NCBI GenBank assembly: GCA_026874595.1 | Contig: CM049316.1 | Span: 73,187,176-73,251,175, forward strand | Reading direction: 5' to 3' | Origin: Sipunculus nudus | Lineage: Eukaryota > Annelida > Sipuncula > Golfingiida > Sipunculidae | Length of the DNA: 64,000 bases | Shown here: positions 36,893 through 48,894 of the stretch, one piece after another | Position numbering within the stretch: the stretch's first letter is position 1 | Layout of the letters: the number at the start of each line of letters is the position of its first letter | Notes under the pieces: generated by a model | What the model saw: only the letters and a program-made list of their open reading frames with translations | The model's database searches: none | What the model was told of the DNA's origin: nothing | Translations under genes and position numbers: made by a program

Positions 36893-37979
36893 CAGACATC
36901 AGACGTAAAATAAAGGGTTAAAGCCTGGGGACAAATTCAGATTCTGATTGACTAACTCCTAAAAGCCATAAAAATTATCACAAATAGCAAATACCATGCC
37001 CACACTGAACCAATTTTTTAATCATTAAAAATCCTAAAAAATAATGACATCTTCAAACTAAATATATTAAAATTTTACTATAATTACTGCCATGAACCAC
37101 CCCAAAATATTTACAAACATTTAATTTTTCAACAGGGACCATGACACACGAACATGACACAAGAAATAAAGATACCCCTGTTACAAACAAACCCAGACCT
37201 AAGATTGCAGACAGCTGTCTAAGAAACATAACACCAAAAGTCATAAATGAAACCGATCAAATCATTGTTGACAAAATCTTCACTCATAGTCTTCAAGGTT
37301 TGATTTGCCACATCAAACAACATTTTATAAATTATTATAAAGACAAATGTCTTCAGATAAACTGCTACATTTGAAACAAAAATTAGTCTAAGCCGTACAT
37401 TTTTTTTAACCAATTACAAACTAAAATTTCAGTAAAACAGGTTGTAAATCTTCCCAGTTTTTTTACAAATTTCCTCATTAGATCATATAGTCTCAAATGT
37501 TTACAATGTATGATAATTTAACCTCCATATTTATGTACAATTTCTCTCTCTCCATGTTTCATGCACAGGGGGCTGTTGTGTCTGCGGATTAAAATCCTTA
37601 ACAACAGTCTCCAGACAATAAAAACAAAAATATTGACATGCTGAATATATTTTGTATGGTTGCTTTACTTTTATGTCGAATAAAATATCTCTCTCTCTCT
37701 CTCTCATTTATGGATTCATATTCACAGAAATATACAGAACTGTGTAATTACAGGACAAAAAATATTTTACGATCTTTCATATCAAATGCAATAAAACTGT
37801 TTGTGCGGGGGGGGGGGGGGGTTCAAAGGTCTCAAAGAAGATCAAGATTTTGTTAGTTTTAATTAGATGGATTTTGATAATTAAAATCAACTGGTCTGTT
37901 TATTTATTTATTTAATATCAAGCTTAAGCTGCTCACCTTGGGTCCATAGCATACGGAATATGTGGTATATTAGAATGAA

Positions 37980-38012
<33 letters not shown>

Positions 38013-38149
38013 AATAAACAAGAAACATATCTTTTATTAAGAAATGATATACAAAGGGAAATGAAGCGTATCGTCAATACATATCGGTATCGAATTAACT
38101 GGATCGCAATACGTATTGTACCGGATGAGGCGGACCGATACCCAGCCCT

Positions 38150-38155
<6 letters not shown>
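36890..38155 (+). mobile_element. 1.26-kb insertion inside (TA)n, possible non-LTR 3' fragment
   Basis: It is present in copy A and absent from B, where one uninterrupted TA run (42631-42670) occupies the site. In A, TA runs flank both sides (36848-36889 and 38156-38197). A 77-codon frame at 37141-37374 begins THEHDTRNKD, and its pattern recalls the C-terminal end of some non-LTR ORF2 proteins. Further on are (CT)n at ~37690, G15 at 37807-37821, another TA run at 37979 and a CGATACGTATTG-like segment. The element family is not certain; insertion into a microsatellite is the firm observation. Confidence 0.5.
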
Positions 38156-38203
<48 letters not shown>

Positions 38204-39119
38204 TTAAACAATGATATATTTAGATGAAACCTATGACGAAACCTATGGCATATGATGAAAATGTTGTCCATATGGCAGAAACTGCAAGTATATAAATGGC
38301 ATTCGTCTCGAAGCTTTGTCGTTTCATTGATCGAGTTCGGCTCCCAATTGGCTTGGCTGGGTCTCCGCTGCTGGGATCGGTGGAGGGATTGTATAATACT
38401 TTTGCCTTTGTGGCGGATGGCCTTTCTAAAAAGTCACCGGTGCAGGTAAAACGGTGGCGGTCACTCGCGACTCCTAGTTTGGCTTGGTGGCATCACGTTT
38501 ATTGGCTCTCAAAAATATGCTCAAGGAGCGCTCAGGGCTGGGGTCTTGACCTCAGTAACCTGTAGCTGCTCGACAAAGCGAAAAATCAATCAGACGAACC
38601 TATCAATGATATAATGTAGGAAGCAATTTTTCCCATTTATCTGTATGACGCTTCATTTTGTAGTATTTTTAGACATCATTTTCTCCAAATATTCACATTT
38701 CTTCAGTCGCATTGTGTATGCAGACAAAGCAGATGCAACACTAGGCTCCCGATGGCTAAATTGTATTAACATGGCTGAGAGTAACAAAATATATATGACA
38801 GTTTTCTGGTTGGTATCGTTATAGCACCTAGTACAGATGAGGACTAAGCGTATTATACAGGTATTGTAACTCCAAATTTGAATATCCCACTTTGAATACT
38901 CCTGTAGAATAGTTTTGTTGCTTCACAATAGTTTAACGGATTATAATTATTTGGCACAATGTGATCATGGTTTGGATTAATAGTCTCCAGACGTAATGTT
39001 TTTTCGTTAACAGATAGAAAAATATGTATAATCTTGAACTGGCAGTGAAACCATAGTGGTACAATACCTAAGTATATTGCATGGTTCCATTTGAAATCAC
39101 CAGATAAATTAATTTAATT

Positions 39120-39850
39120 GTATTGCATTAATTTTTTCAAATACGTGATCGTTTAACATAACATTGTACACATATTTATAATCAATTTCCACAAATCTAC
39201 ACTCTGATTCTTTCCAATCCTCTTCAACAAATAAGCTTATAAATTTTGTGATTTTAAGATAAATTTTCATTCTCCTCGCATTGGCTGTCGTAAGGAATAC
39301 CAATGCATAATAAATTCAAATAATTTGTTTTAAGATTTTATTTTTCCTTTATAATCGTTAACGTGATAAATAAATTTGATTCCCATGTTTAATTATCCAC
39401 ACCACCAATAATTTTAACATAGAGGTTGAGTACAACAGTACACTATGTACTTCTCAGCTTTTTCATTCGTAACCTCCATACAATCCCCTGTGTTGGCATC
39501 GTCACATTTATCTCGGGCATCTATAAACAAGTACGGTGCTATTGTGTCCCTTCTGTTATTACTCCATAAAGTGCAAGATATATTGAGGAAAGACTTTGCG
39601 GAGGGCCAGTTTAGCCCTAAGGGAATACCCAGTAAATATTTAAAGTGTTCTGCATCACCAAAATGTGTTTGTCTAAAGGAATTTTACCTTTTTGGAAATG
39701 AAGAGGCAGGCGATTACCAATCAGTTACACAATTAGTGTCACCTTATTGGATCCGTCTTATTGCTGATGGGCACAGCAACTCTAATGCAACTATTGAGTT
39801 TTAATCGTGACACATATTTCTCGAGGCCTGGACTATTTATTTTCCTTTTA
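39120..39850. pseudogene. Coding-like fragment in copy A, unknown
   Basis: On the minus strand, 39109-39303 (ITKFISLFVEEDWKESEC) and the region 39440-39700 (YLLGIPLGLNWPS, APYLFIDARDKC, NTGDCMEVTNEKAE) look protein-like. A TAA interrupts the second part relative to copy B. The plus strand is also open (39445-39804). Comparison with copy B shows about twice as many replacement as silent changes by eye, so no coding constraint is evident since the duplication. The family is unrecognised. Confidence 0.3.
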
Positions 39851-40199
39851 CAAGTACACAATTGCAGTGTATAAACAACAGTATAAATGCGATTTTTTTC
39901 AATTTACAATTTAATATTCCTGTTTTACTTTCAGATCAGCTTAACAAGGGGGCATTTCTGAGGTGATAACCAATAAATTTGAGCCATTCACCACCATTGA
40001 GTGCCACCACCAGAATTTATAGTACAGGCACCTGCATCAGGCAAGCTTTCTGGAATATTGATAAATTTAATTATCATTATTAAAGCTAATAATTATATAT
40101 AAATAATTTTCAACGGAAATTTAAATTAATAAAAATAAATATATAAAATGAAAATGTTTATGGATATGACCAATTTCTTCGCCTGTCTTATTAACTTGC

Positions 40200-41060
40200 A
40201 TGACTGTATGTCATCTTAGCTATAGCGGACACGCTTTGTACATCTTTTTTCCGGAGTCTTAGCGTTCTCAGGGAGGAAATTGTGACCTCATGCATGGAGC
40301 TTCTAACTATACATCCAGTAAGGTTATACTTCCAGGCAAATCTCCTTGGAAACCGGAAATTGGGTCACTGTGACCTGTAATCTGCTTTAAAGTTGCATAT
40401 GGTTTGAGCAACCTGCATGTGAGGTCAGCACAAACTGTATCCTCAAGGGCCAATAATCCTATAACGCAACATCCAGGGAGTTTGTGTGCAAATCCCCTTT
40501 AAACTGAAAAAATTAGTCATGGTGGCATATGTTCTGCAAGCTACAGGCCAAACGCATGATTCTGAAGCCCATAGAGTCATATACGGCACATATTGTGTCC
40601 GTTAGCTTTGGAGTTTTATTACTCCGCATCCAGGGAGATGTTAGCACCCTGAACGTCAGATGGGCACAAACTGTATGCGTCTAGCCCAGAATTCTCTAGT
40701 GCAACATCCAGATCACTCCTGAGTAAATCTCCATGGAAATCTAGAACTAGGTCATGGTGACCTGTATTCTACGAGCCACTGGTCAAAAGCATGACTTTGA
40801 GCATACAGGGCGCGATTTGTATCCGTTAGCCCCCCCCCCCCCCCCCCCCCCCCATCATTTTGTCACGTATGATCCATGAAAATCCTTGGAAAATGTCGTT
40901 ACGAAACCTGAAATTAGGTTATGATATGCTTTTTCATGCCTGCTTCGGGCAATAAAAAAAAGTGATTTAACACCTAGGCAGGGCACAAAACTTTTAAACC
41001 TAGAAACTTCTAATGTTACATCCAGGCAGGGCCTTCCAATAATCCTAAATTATGTGGGCT
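40200..41060 (+). repeat. Diverged ~160-190-bp repeat in copy A
   Basis: Phrases such as ACATCCAGGGAG, CAAATCTCCTTGGAAA, GGTCATGGTGACCTGTATTCT and GGGCACAAACTGTATGC recur several times in the same order. This makes an eroded tandem array, interrupted by C24 at 40830-40853. No gene was seen. Confidence 0.6.
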
Positions 41061-41200
41061 ATTATTTGAGGACATGATTTTAGCACTGTGAAAATCAGAC
41101 GGGTACAAATCAGAACAGTTTGAAGAAGGATCTTAACGTGACCGATATAGATTTTGATTATCGATATTCGGGGAGAATATCGAATATCACACAAATCAGT

Positions 41201-41231
41201 AATATTTGATATTACGTGTTAATATCAAATA
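41201..41231. repeat. Perfect hairpin, ATATTTGATATTA arms, copy A
   Basis: Thirteen-base arms ATATTTGATATTA and TAATATCAAATAT are separated by CGTGT. In copy B (about 44989-45020) the same dyad survives with 12-base arms and a changed loop. It sits in a run of TATCGATATTC-like phrases. Confidence 0.7.
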
Positions 41232-42629
41232 TGGATCACGTAAATAAGGAACATTTGATTTTTTGCATGCGACTCTAAAATAGTACACATAATAGTGCCA
41301 TTCGGTGTTTGATATCCCTAAGCAAAACTCGGGGGGGGGGGGGGACGCGTGACGCCATCATAGTTACTATATCTCTCCGCGCATACCTGGCCTCTAGAGT
41401 ACCTTACAGTACATAAGCACTACAAAGTCCCAAACTTGAAAAAAGAAAACCTACCATAATTTTTTGAAGCAGACGACGTGTCGAGATCCGGTGACGAGAA
41501 ACTGTGGTGAGGAAAGCGGTGTTTCTGAACACAGTTATACCTTCAGTCCCTTACAAGTTCTACGTTTTTATGTCCATTATTCTTTATTTGTTTTGTCGAG
41601 CCAGGATGTATTTACGACGCATGCGTGATAAGTCTATTAATGATCAACGAATAGATAACAGTGGGGCAGTGTGTAAATGGTTGTCATATTGAACTTAGCC
41701 TCAACCGACGTTCATTACCGATAGTTAATGTCTAATAAAAAAATGACACGCGGCACGCTTGTAACCGATTTTGATCTTTGCATGTAAACGTTTCGAGCTC
41801 CGGTATGTCATGTGTGGATATAGTCATATAGTTTTATTCATGTTTACTAAGGCTATGCTTATCTATCTTTTGTCTGCCGTGTGACGTGAGGGTCACCTGT
41901 AATCACTGACACAGCAGGCGGCATTAGGGTTTCCAGCAAACAGTCTTAAAAAATAGTAAACAAATAATATATAACAAACATCCTCCTTGACGCATAAGCT
42001 TTGTTACGTATATATTTCTGAAAATTAAACGGATTATTATACAATAAATTACAATGACAATATAGTTTGTTAAGGGATCACACAATTGAGACAGTTGGCG
42101 AGAGCGAAAGAGAGAGTTAGCACGAAGAGGATTGTTTCATTTTGTTTAATAAGATCTTATTTTCATTTCTCGGGTTACCTATATGGCTTTTGTTGTATAT
42201 TTGTATTTGTTGAGCAAGAATCGACGCAGCGGCCAAGCTGTGTTGTTAGAACCCTGGACAGATCTATCTGAAACCCGATAAAATTATTAGGTCACACGTG
42301 AACTAGCAAAGATTGGCGGTACTTCCTGCAATCCTTTATGCGTCGTGTACAGGTGTATATCTTTTATTGTGAAAAAAAAGTCCAGATAGCAGATGTGGTT
42401 CAATGTATTTGGCTTAATTTGTCTATAGATCTTGCAAGCCCACCCACCCGCAATCGTTTTCGCGTGGCGTACATTTTTGGAAGTTTCCGAATAATGTTAA
42501 ATATATACATTACTTTCTGTTTTCATCATCGGCATCCTATGGTGTACAGATTTTATTGACTAAAAAAATGTATCTTCTTTTCACATTTTTGCTTTAACAT
42601 TTCCAGATTGTAATACATACATAAGATGC

Positions 42630-42668
<39 letters not shown>

Positions 42669-43329
42669 TAACTGATTATACACTGATATATTTAAATTAA
42701 ACCTATGACGAAACCTATGGCATATGATGAAAAGACATGCCAATGTTGTCTAAAGGGCAGAAACTGCAAGTATAATATGGTATTCGTCTCCAAACTTTGT
42801 CGTTTCATTGATCGGGTTCGGCGCTCAATTGGAATGGCCGGGTCTCCGTCGTGGGATCGGTGGAGGGAATGTATGTTGCATTTGCCTTTGTCTCGGTTGG
42901 TGTTGAGGCTTTTCTCTGGCGGTCTCTCGTTTTGTATGCAGACAAAGTAGATGCAACACTAGGCTCCCGATGGCTAAATTGTATTAACATGGCTGAGAGT
43001 AACAAAATATATATGAAATTTTCTGGTTGGCATCTTTATAGCACCTAGTACAGATGAGGACCAAGCGTATTATACAGGTATTGTAACTCCAAATTTGAAT
43101 ATACCACTTTGAATACTCCTGTAGAACAGTTTTGTTGAATCACAATAGTATAACAGATTATAATGGTTTGGCAAAATATGATCATGGTTTGGATTAATAG
43201 TCTCCAGACGTAATGTTTTTCGTAAACAGATAGAACATTATGTAAAATTTTGAATTGGCATTGCATCCATAGTGGTGCAATACCTAAGTATATTGCATGA
43301 TTCCATTAGAAATCACCAGATAAATTAAA

Positions 43330-44002
43330 ATAGTTTTTTTAATTGTATTTCATTAATATGTTCAAATGCGTGATCGTTTAACATAACATTGTACATATGT
43401 TGATTATCTATTTCCCTACATCTACACTGTGATTCTTTCCAATCTTCTTCAACAAATAAGCTTATAAATTTTGTGATTTTGAATTAAAATTTCCATTCTC
43501 TTGGCATTGCCTGTTGTAAGGAATACCAATGCATAATATATTCAAATAATTTGCTTTAAGATTTTATTTTTCCTTTATAATCGTTAACGTGTTGGATAAA
43601 TTTAATTCCCATGTTTAATTATCCATACCATCAATAATTTTAAAATAAAGGTTGAGTACAACAGTACACTTTGTACTCCTCAGCTTTTTCATTCGTAACC
43701 TCCATACAATCCCCTGTGTTGGCATCGACACATTTATCTCGGGCATCTATAAACAAGTACGGTGCTATTGTGTCCCTTTTATTATAACTCCATAAGGTAC
43801 AAGATATATTAAGGAAAGACTTTGTGGAGGGCAAGTTTAGCCCTAAGGGAATACCCAGTAAATGTTTAAAGTGTCCTGGCATATCAAAATGTGTTTGTCT
43901 AAAGGAATTATACCTTTTTGGAAACGAAGAGGCCAGGCAACTATTGCGTTTTAATTGTGACACATATTTCTCGAGGCCTGGACTATTTTTTTTCTCATAC
44001 AA
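43330..44002. pseudogene. Coding-like fragment in copy B, unknown
   Basis: The minus frame 43640-44002 (120 codons) is open and contains the same motifs as copy A (HLLGIPLGLNLPS, APYLFIDARDKC, NTGDCMEVTNEKAE). The lower segment near 43370-43520 has a one-base frameshift relative to A. The plus frame carries a stop in the place where copy A is open. It may be a remnant of a gene or element present before duplication; no function was inferred. Confidence 0.3.
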
Positions 44003-44229
44003 GTAAACAATTGCAGTTTACGAACATCAGGTATGAACAACATTATAAATGCGATTTTTTTTCACAATTTACAATTTAATATCCCTGATTTACTCTCAGA
44101 TCAGCTTAACAAGGGGCATTTCTGAGGTGATAACCAAGAAATGTGAGCCTTTCACCACCATTGAGTGCCTCCAACATCATTTATAGTACAGATTCCTGCA
44201 TCGGGCAAGGTTTCTTGAATATTGATAAA

Positions 44230-44870
44230 CATTATTATTATAATAAGTTGCATATGGTTTGAGCAACCTGCATGTGAGGTCAGCACAAACTGTATCCTCA
44301 AGGGCCAATAATCCTATAACGCAACATCCAGGGAGTTTGTGTGCAAATCCTCTGAAAACTGAAAACTTAGTCATGGTGGCATATGTTCTGCAAGCTACAG
44401 GCCAAACGCATGATTCTGAGGCCCATAGAGTCATATACGGCACAGATTGTGTCCGTTAGCTTAAGAATCTGATTACTCAGTATCCAGGAAAATGTTAGCA
44501 CCCTGAACGTCAGATGAGCACAAACTGTATGCGTCTAGCACAGAATTTTTAATGCAACATCTCGATCAGTCCTAAGTTAATCTCCGTTGGATCTAGAACT
44601 AGGTCATGGTGACCTGTATTCTGTGAGCCACTGGTCAAAAGCATGTCTTTGACCATACAGGGAGCGAATTGTATGGCCCACCATCTTTTCACGTAACATC
44701 AATAAAAATCAATGGAAAATTTCATTACGAAACCTGAAATTATGAAATACTGTGCTATTTCATGCCTGCTTCGGGCAAAAAACATGCTTTTGAACACCCA
44801 GGCAGGGCATAAAACTGTTATACCTAGAAACTTCTAATATAACATCCAGGCAAGGCCTTGCAATAAGCCT
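44230..44870 (+). repeat. Diverged ~160-190-bp repeat in copy B
   Basis: Counterpart of 40200-41060 in copy B. It lacks the first ~300 bases and the long C tract present in A. Confidence 0.6.
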
Positions 44871-46359
44871 AAATTATGTGAAAATCAGACGGGCACAAAT
44901 CAGAACAGTTTGAAGAAGGATCTTAACCGATATAGATTTTAATTATCGATATTCGGGGGAGAATATCAAATATTACACAAATCAGTGATATTTGATATTT
45001 ACCTGTTAATATCAAATATGGATCACGTAAATAAGGAACATTTGAATATTTGCATGCGACTCTAAAATATTACACATATAAGTGCCATTCGGTATTTGAT
45101 ATCCGTGAGCAAAACTCGGGGGGGGGGGGGGGGGGGGGGACGCGTGACGCCATCATAGTCACTATACCTCGCGCATACCTTGCCTCTAGAGTACTTTACA
45201 GTACACAAGCACTACAAAACCCCAAACTTGAAAAAAAACCTTACCATAACTATTTGAAGTAGACGACGTGTCGAGATCCAGTGACGAGAAAATGTGGTGA
45301 GGACAGCTCTGTTTCTGAACACAGTTATACCTTCAGTCCCTTACAAGTTCTACGTTTATATGTCCATTATTCTTTATTAGTTTTGTCGAACCAGGATGTA
45401 TGTACAACGCATGCGTGATAAGTCTGTTAATGATCAACGAATAGATAACAGTGGGGCAGTGTGTAAATGGTTGTCATATTGAACTTAGCCTCAACCGACG
45501 TTCATTACAGATAGTTTATGCCTGATAAAAAAGGACAAGCGGCACGCTTGTAACGGTATTTGACCTTTGGATATAGACGTTTCCTGCTCCGGTACGTCAT
45601 GTATGGATATAATCATATAGTTTTATTCATGTTTACTAAGGCTATGCCCATTTATCTTTTGTCAGCCGTGTTACGTGAGCGTCATCTGTAATCACTTTCA
45701 CAGCAGGCGGCATTAGGGGTTTCAGGAAACAGTCTATAGAAATAGTAAACAAATAATCTATAACAGATTTCCTCCCCTACGCATAAGCTTTGTTACGTAT
45801 ATATTTCTGAAAACGGATTATAATACAATACATAACAATTATAATATATTTTGTTAGGCAGGGATCATACTATTGAGACAGTTGGCGAGAGCGAAAAAGA
45901 GACTGTGTCATGAAGAGGACCGTGTCATTTTGTTTAATCAGATCTTATTTTCATTTCTCGGGTTAGCTTTATGGGTTTTATTGTATATTTGTATTTGTTG
46001 AGCAAGAATCGACGCAGCGGTCAAGCTGTGTTGCTAGACAAAGAAATCATTCAATAAGGGTTACGGAGTGCGCTGCAGATCCAGTAATGCAATTGTTACT
46101 GCCAGTTCTTTGGCGGTTAGCGTGCTATTGTTCCCAGCCTATTTAGTATTCAGCGTACCCATTACTAAAGATGGACCCAATATAAAAAGCAAGCCACGTT
46201 TGTATTAGTCTGATGAATTATGTGAGCTTCCTGGGTGGAAGGGTATTAAAAGAGTACATACTCAGAGTAAGGACACCAGTCTGTCAAGCCAGCATAGTCC
46301 AGATGTGTCGACCGCCGGATTCAAGAAAGGCAATATTACCCAGGTTTTTACGTAGTTGC

Positions 46360-46565
46360 TGCTACAAAGGCTTACTGAGAGTTGCTGCTACACCTGGTCC
46401 AGATAGGCACTGCTACCCGGGCTCCAGAGAGGTGCTGCCTACCAGTGTCTAGACAGTTGCTTCCAGCCAGTGTACAGAGAGATGCTGCCAGCCGGGGCCC
46501 AGAAAATTGCTGCGGGCAAGTGTCTAGAGAAGTGTGGGCAGGCGGTTTCCAGAGAGGTGATGCAA
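46360..46565. repeat. ~26-bp minisatellite
   Basis: About eight diverged units of 24-27 bases, typified by TTGCTGCTACACCTGG followed by a CCAGAGAGG-like end. It is GC-richer than its surroundings and keeps several overlapping frames open on both strands (46213-46774), which are therefore by-products. Confidence 0.7.
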
Positions 46566-47099
46566 AAAAAAAATTGGAAAGAGACGTGCAGGATATACAG
46601 GGTGTACGGATTTTTAAGTGAGAAGTTTTTTTTTCCGATAAACAACATAGGTCCGACAGCTTCATTGCTTGGGAAATATCGTAAATTTAACGATTGAATA
46701 AAGAAGCATTCTACCGTGAAATTATATGAAAGATGCTTTGTATTATTTGAAGCTCGGGCGACATCGTGAAACACGATGTTTATTCAGTGTAACCAGTGGA
46801 GGGTATGGTCTAAGGTATGTCAACAGAAACATGCGTTATTTGTATACACATGCATATGTCGTTGAAGTCTCTTGTACGCGAAACGTATAGATGCTAATGT
46901 AAAAAAAGATAGGCACGGAAACATATATTCAAACAGTAATAAATTTTTGGTTAAAGTTCTGTAAATTGTCATGGAATAAGCAGGTCTGATGCAAAATTGA
47001 CGACTCTCCCAGATAAAAAGAAAGCAAATTGATATAATTCGATGGAACAATTATCAAAGAAACCACTTCAGCCTTGGTTCGTTGCATTGTTTTCAGCAA

Positions 47100-47804
47100 A
47101 ATAACGTGAAATGTAATATGCAGATTTTGCTGAAAATTTGTAGAGGGGTAGAGAAAAACTGCATCCGTATTCCATTACATTTTAGGAGGTAATCGGAAGA
47201 AACAATATATTTTTTATATTTTTTAATATTACAATTCCAAAAAGGAATAATTAAAAGGGGCTATTCCTTTGTCCCCGCGTAGAAGCCGCCTATTCGTATG
47301 CAGTTGTTCTGCCACTCGCCTGGTTAACCCGTGTTTCTGAACCGTGACAATGTTTTACGTGCACGTATGAACGAACGACTGATTAGTAGATTCTAGCGGA
47401 GGTTTGAAAGTCCCATAGAGATTGAGGACCCGTAGAAATGTGTGCAATGCCCCCCCCCCCCCCCACTTCCTTTTGAAAAAAAAACATTTTTTTTCAAACA
47501 ACCCATAAATCGGCCAAACTAATAAAACCATGGTTATCATGGAAAGATACTTCTGAATGTATAAAAATTAAACCAGTACCAGTAAACCTATCAAACGGTG
47601 ATCGTGTAAAGGGTCTCAGTCTTTGCGTCCACTCAACGGAAAGTGCTCCCTATTGAAAGATTCATGTGGACATGTGTTCCGCGCTTGAATTTAAAATCTT
47701 TACTTCTTTTTGACAGAGTAAAATTCCTTAACGGGCGATATAATGGAAATAGGGTTCAGTGAGAATTACAGGTCGCCTTCTGAAAAAAGCGTGACAGGAG
47801 ACAA
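47100..47804 (+). repeat. 0.7-kb tandem duplication, first copy
   Basis: Ordered phrases shared with the next copy include GAAAATTTGTAGAGGG, CCTTTGTCCCCGCG, TTGTTCTGCCACTCGC, a C15 tract (47450-47464), AAAACCATGGTTATCAT, TTTACTTCTTTTTGA and CTGAAAAAAGCGTGACAGG. Divergence is substantial. No gene was seen. Confidence 0.75.
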
Positions 47805-48600
47805 ATGTTTTGCTGAACATTTGTAGAGGGTTAGGGTAAAGATATATCAATAGTCCATTTCATTATGGAGGTAATTAGAATCACCACAATATATATTTCC
47901 TATAAACCATTATGACAAAGGACCCTTCCTTTGTCCCCGTGAGGAAGCCACCCATTCGTATTTATTTGTTCTGCCACTTGCAAGGTGAACTCGTGTTACT
48001 GAAACATGTCGTGTTCACACATGAAACGCATATCCGTGAACACATGACTGATATTAAAGGAGATCCTGGTGGAGGTCGGTACGCCGCCCTGACTACATTT
48101 TCTAGTTTGTTATCAATTTAAAGATGTACTGGTGATATTTTTTCATGTTTCACCGTCCCTAAAGACAACGGATCTTAACAGTTATATATGACCCCCCCCC
48201 CCCCCAGACCCCATCCCCACCGAATCCGAATAATAATTAAGTTGTGGGGTTTCTTTAAAAAAAACTTCATAAACTTCATGGCCAAACTTTTAAAACCATG
48301 GTTATCATAGAACAATATTTTTGAATGTATAAAAATCAACATACCTGTAGCCTGAAAAGCAATCGCATTGAAAGCGGAGTCATGTGTGGTCTTTGGATTA
48401 AAAACCTTTACTTCCTTTGAGAGAGAAAATTCCTTTAGAGGCGTTATATAGGGTATGGGGGATCAATGGAGATTATAGTGGACCCGCGTGACCGCGTATT
48501 GCACAGAAATGCCTTTTGGGCAGGACATGCGCGCTGGTCACAGTCTTAACAGGTAAGTGAAAATCCCCGAGGCGCCTCCTGAAAAAGCGTCACAGGCGTT
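47805..48600 (+). repeat. 0.7-kb tandem duplication, second copy
   Basis: Second copy of the preceding block, with GAACATTTGTAGAGGG, CTTTGTCCCCGTGAGG, a C14 tract (48192-48205), AAAACCATGGTTATCAT and CTGAAAAAGCGTCACAGG in the same order. A further ~90 bases are inserted near 48450-48560. Confidence 0.75.
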
Positions 48601-48811
48601 GAGGACCTTGCAGCACAAAAGAAATATCGGCACCTAATGGGGAAATATTAAAATTATTAATTATTCAGCTTAATAGGGCATAATCCCGCAAAATAAAATA
48701 AACTTGTCCTAGAAGAGCACACCACCGGTACGTCTGCCCAATTTGGAGAGTCAAATCAGATCGGAAGCAGGTAAACCGTGGTCTAGAAAAAAAAAACAAC
48801 TCCGTATTAAT

Positions 48812-48883
<72 letters not shown>

Positions 48884-48894
48884 AGTGTAAATGT
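48601..48894. other. AT-rich stretch ending in (TA)n
   Basis: No gene was seen. A (TA)n run of about 60 bases lies at 48818-48880, directly before the second R1 repeat copy. Confidence 0.6.

Larger units (their letters stand above)
36511..42250 (+). repeat. Diverged direct duplication, copy A
   Basis: It begins at AGAACCCTGGACAGATC and ends at GCTGTGTTGTTAGA, where copy B starts with the same AGAACCCTGG. Copies A and B are collinear but differ by many substitutions and by several indels. A has extra sequence at 36890-38155 (insertion in TA repeats), about 250 bases near 38430-38690, about 75 bases near 39715, and about 300 bases near 40085-40385. Both contain short fragmentary frames, none recognised. 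Confidence 0.9.
42248..46038 (+). repeat. Diverged direct duplication, copy B
   Basis: Downstream tandem copy of A, about 3.8 kb, ending at GCTGTGTTGCTAGA. The A/B junction overlaps in the three bases AGA. Divergence is far greater than in the 11-kb array, so this is an older, separate event. Corresponding poly(G) tracts differ in length (G14 at 41331 in A, G22 at 45118 in B). Confidence 0.9.

Noticed and set aside
38296-38565. First exon of a gene in copy A (MAFVSKLCRFIDRVRLP..., with a CAG|GTAAAA donor)
   Set aside because: The homologous frame in copy B is broken by a one-base deletion, and no downstream exon was recognised.
46213-46774. Cluster of overlapping frames on both strands as a gene
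   Set aside because: All are explained by the ~26-bp GC-rich minisatellite at 46360-46565.
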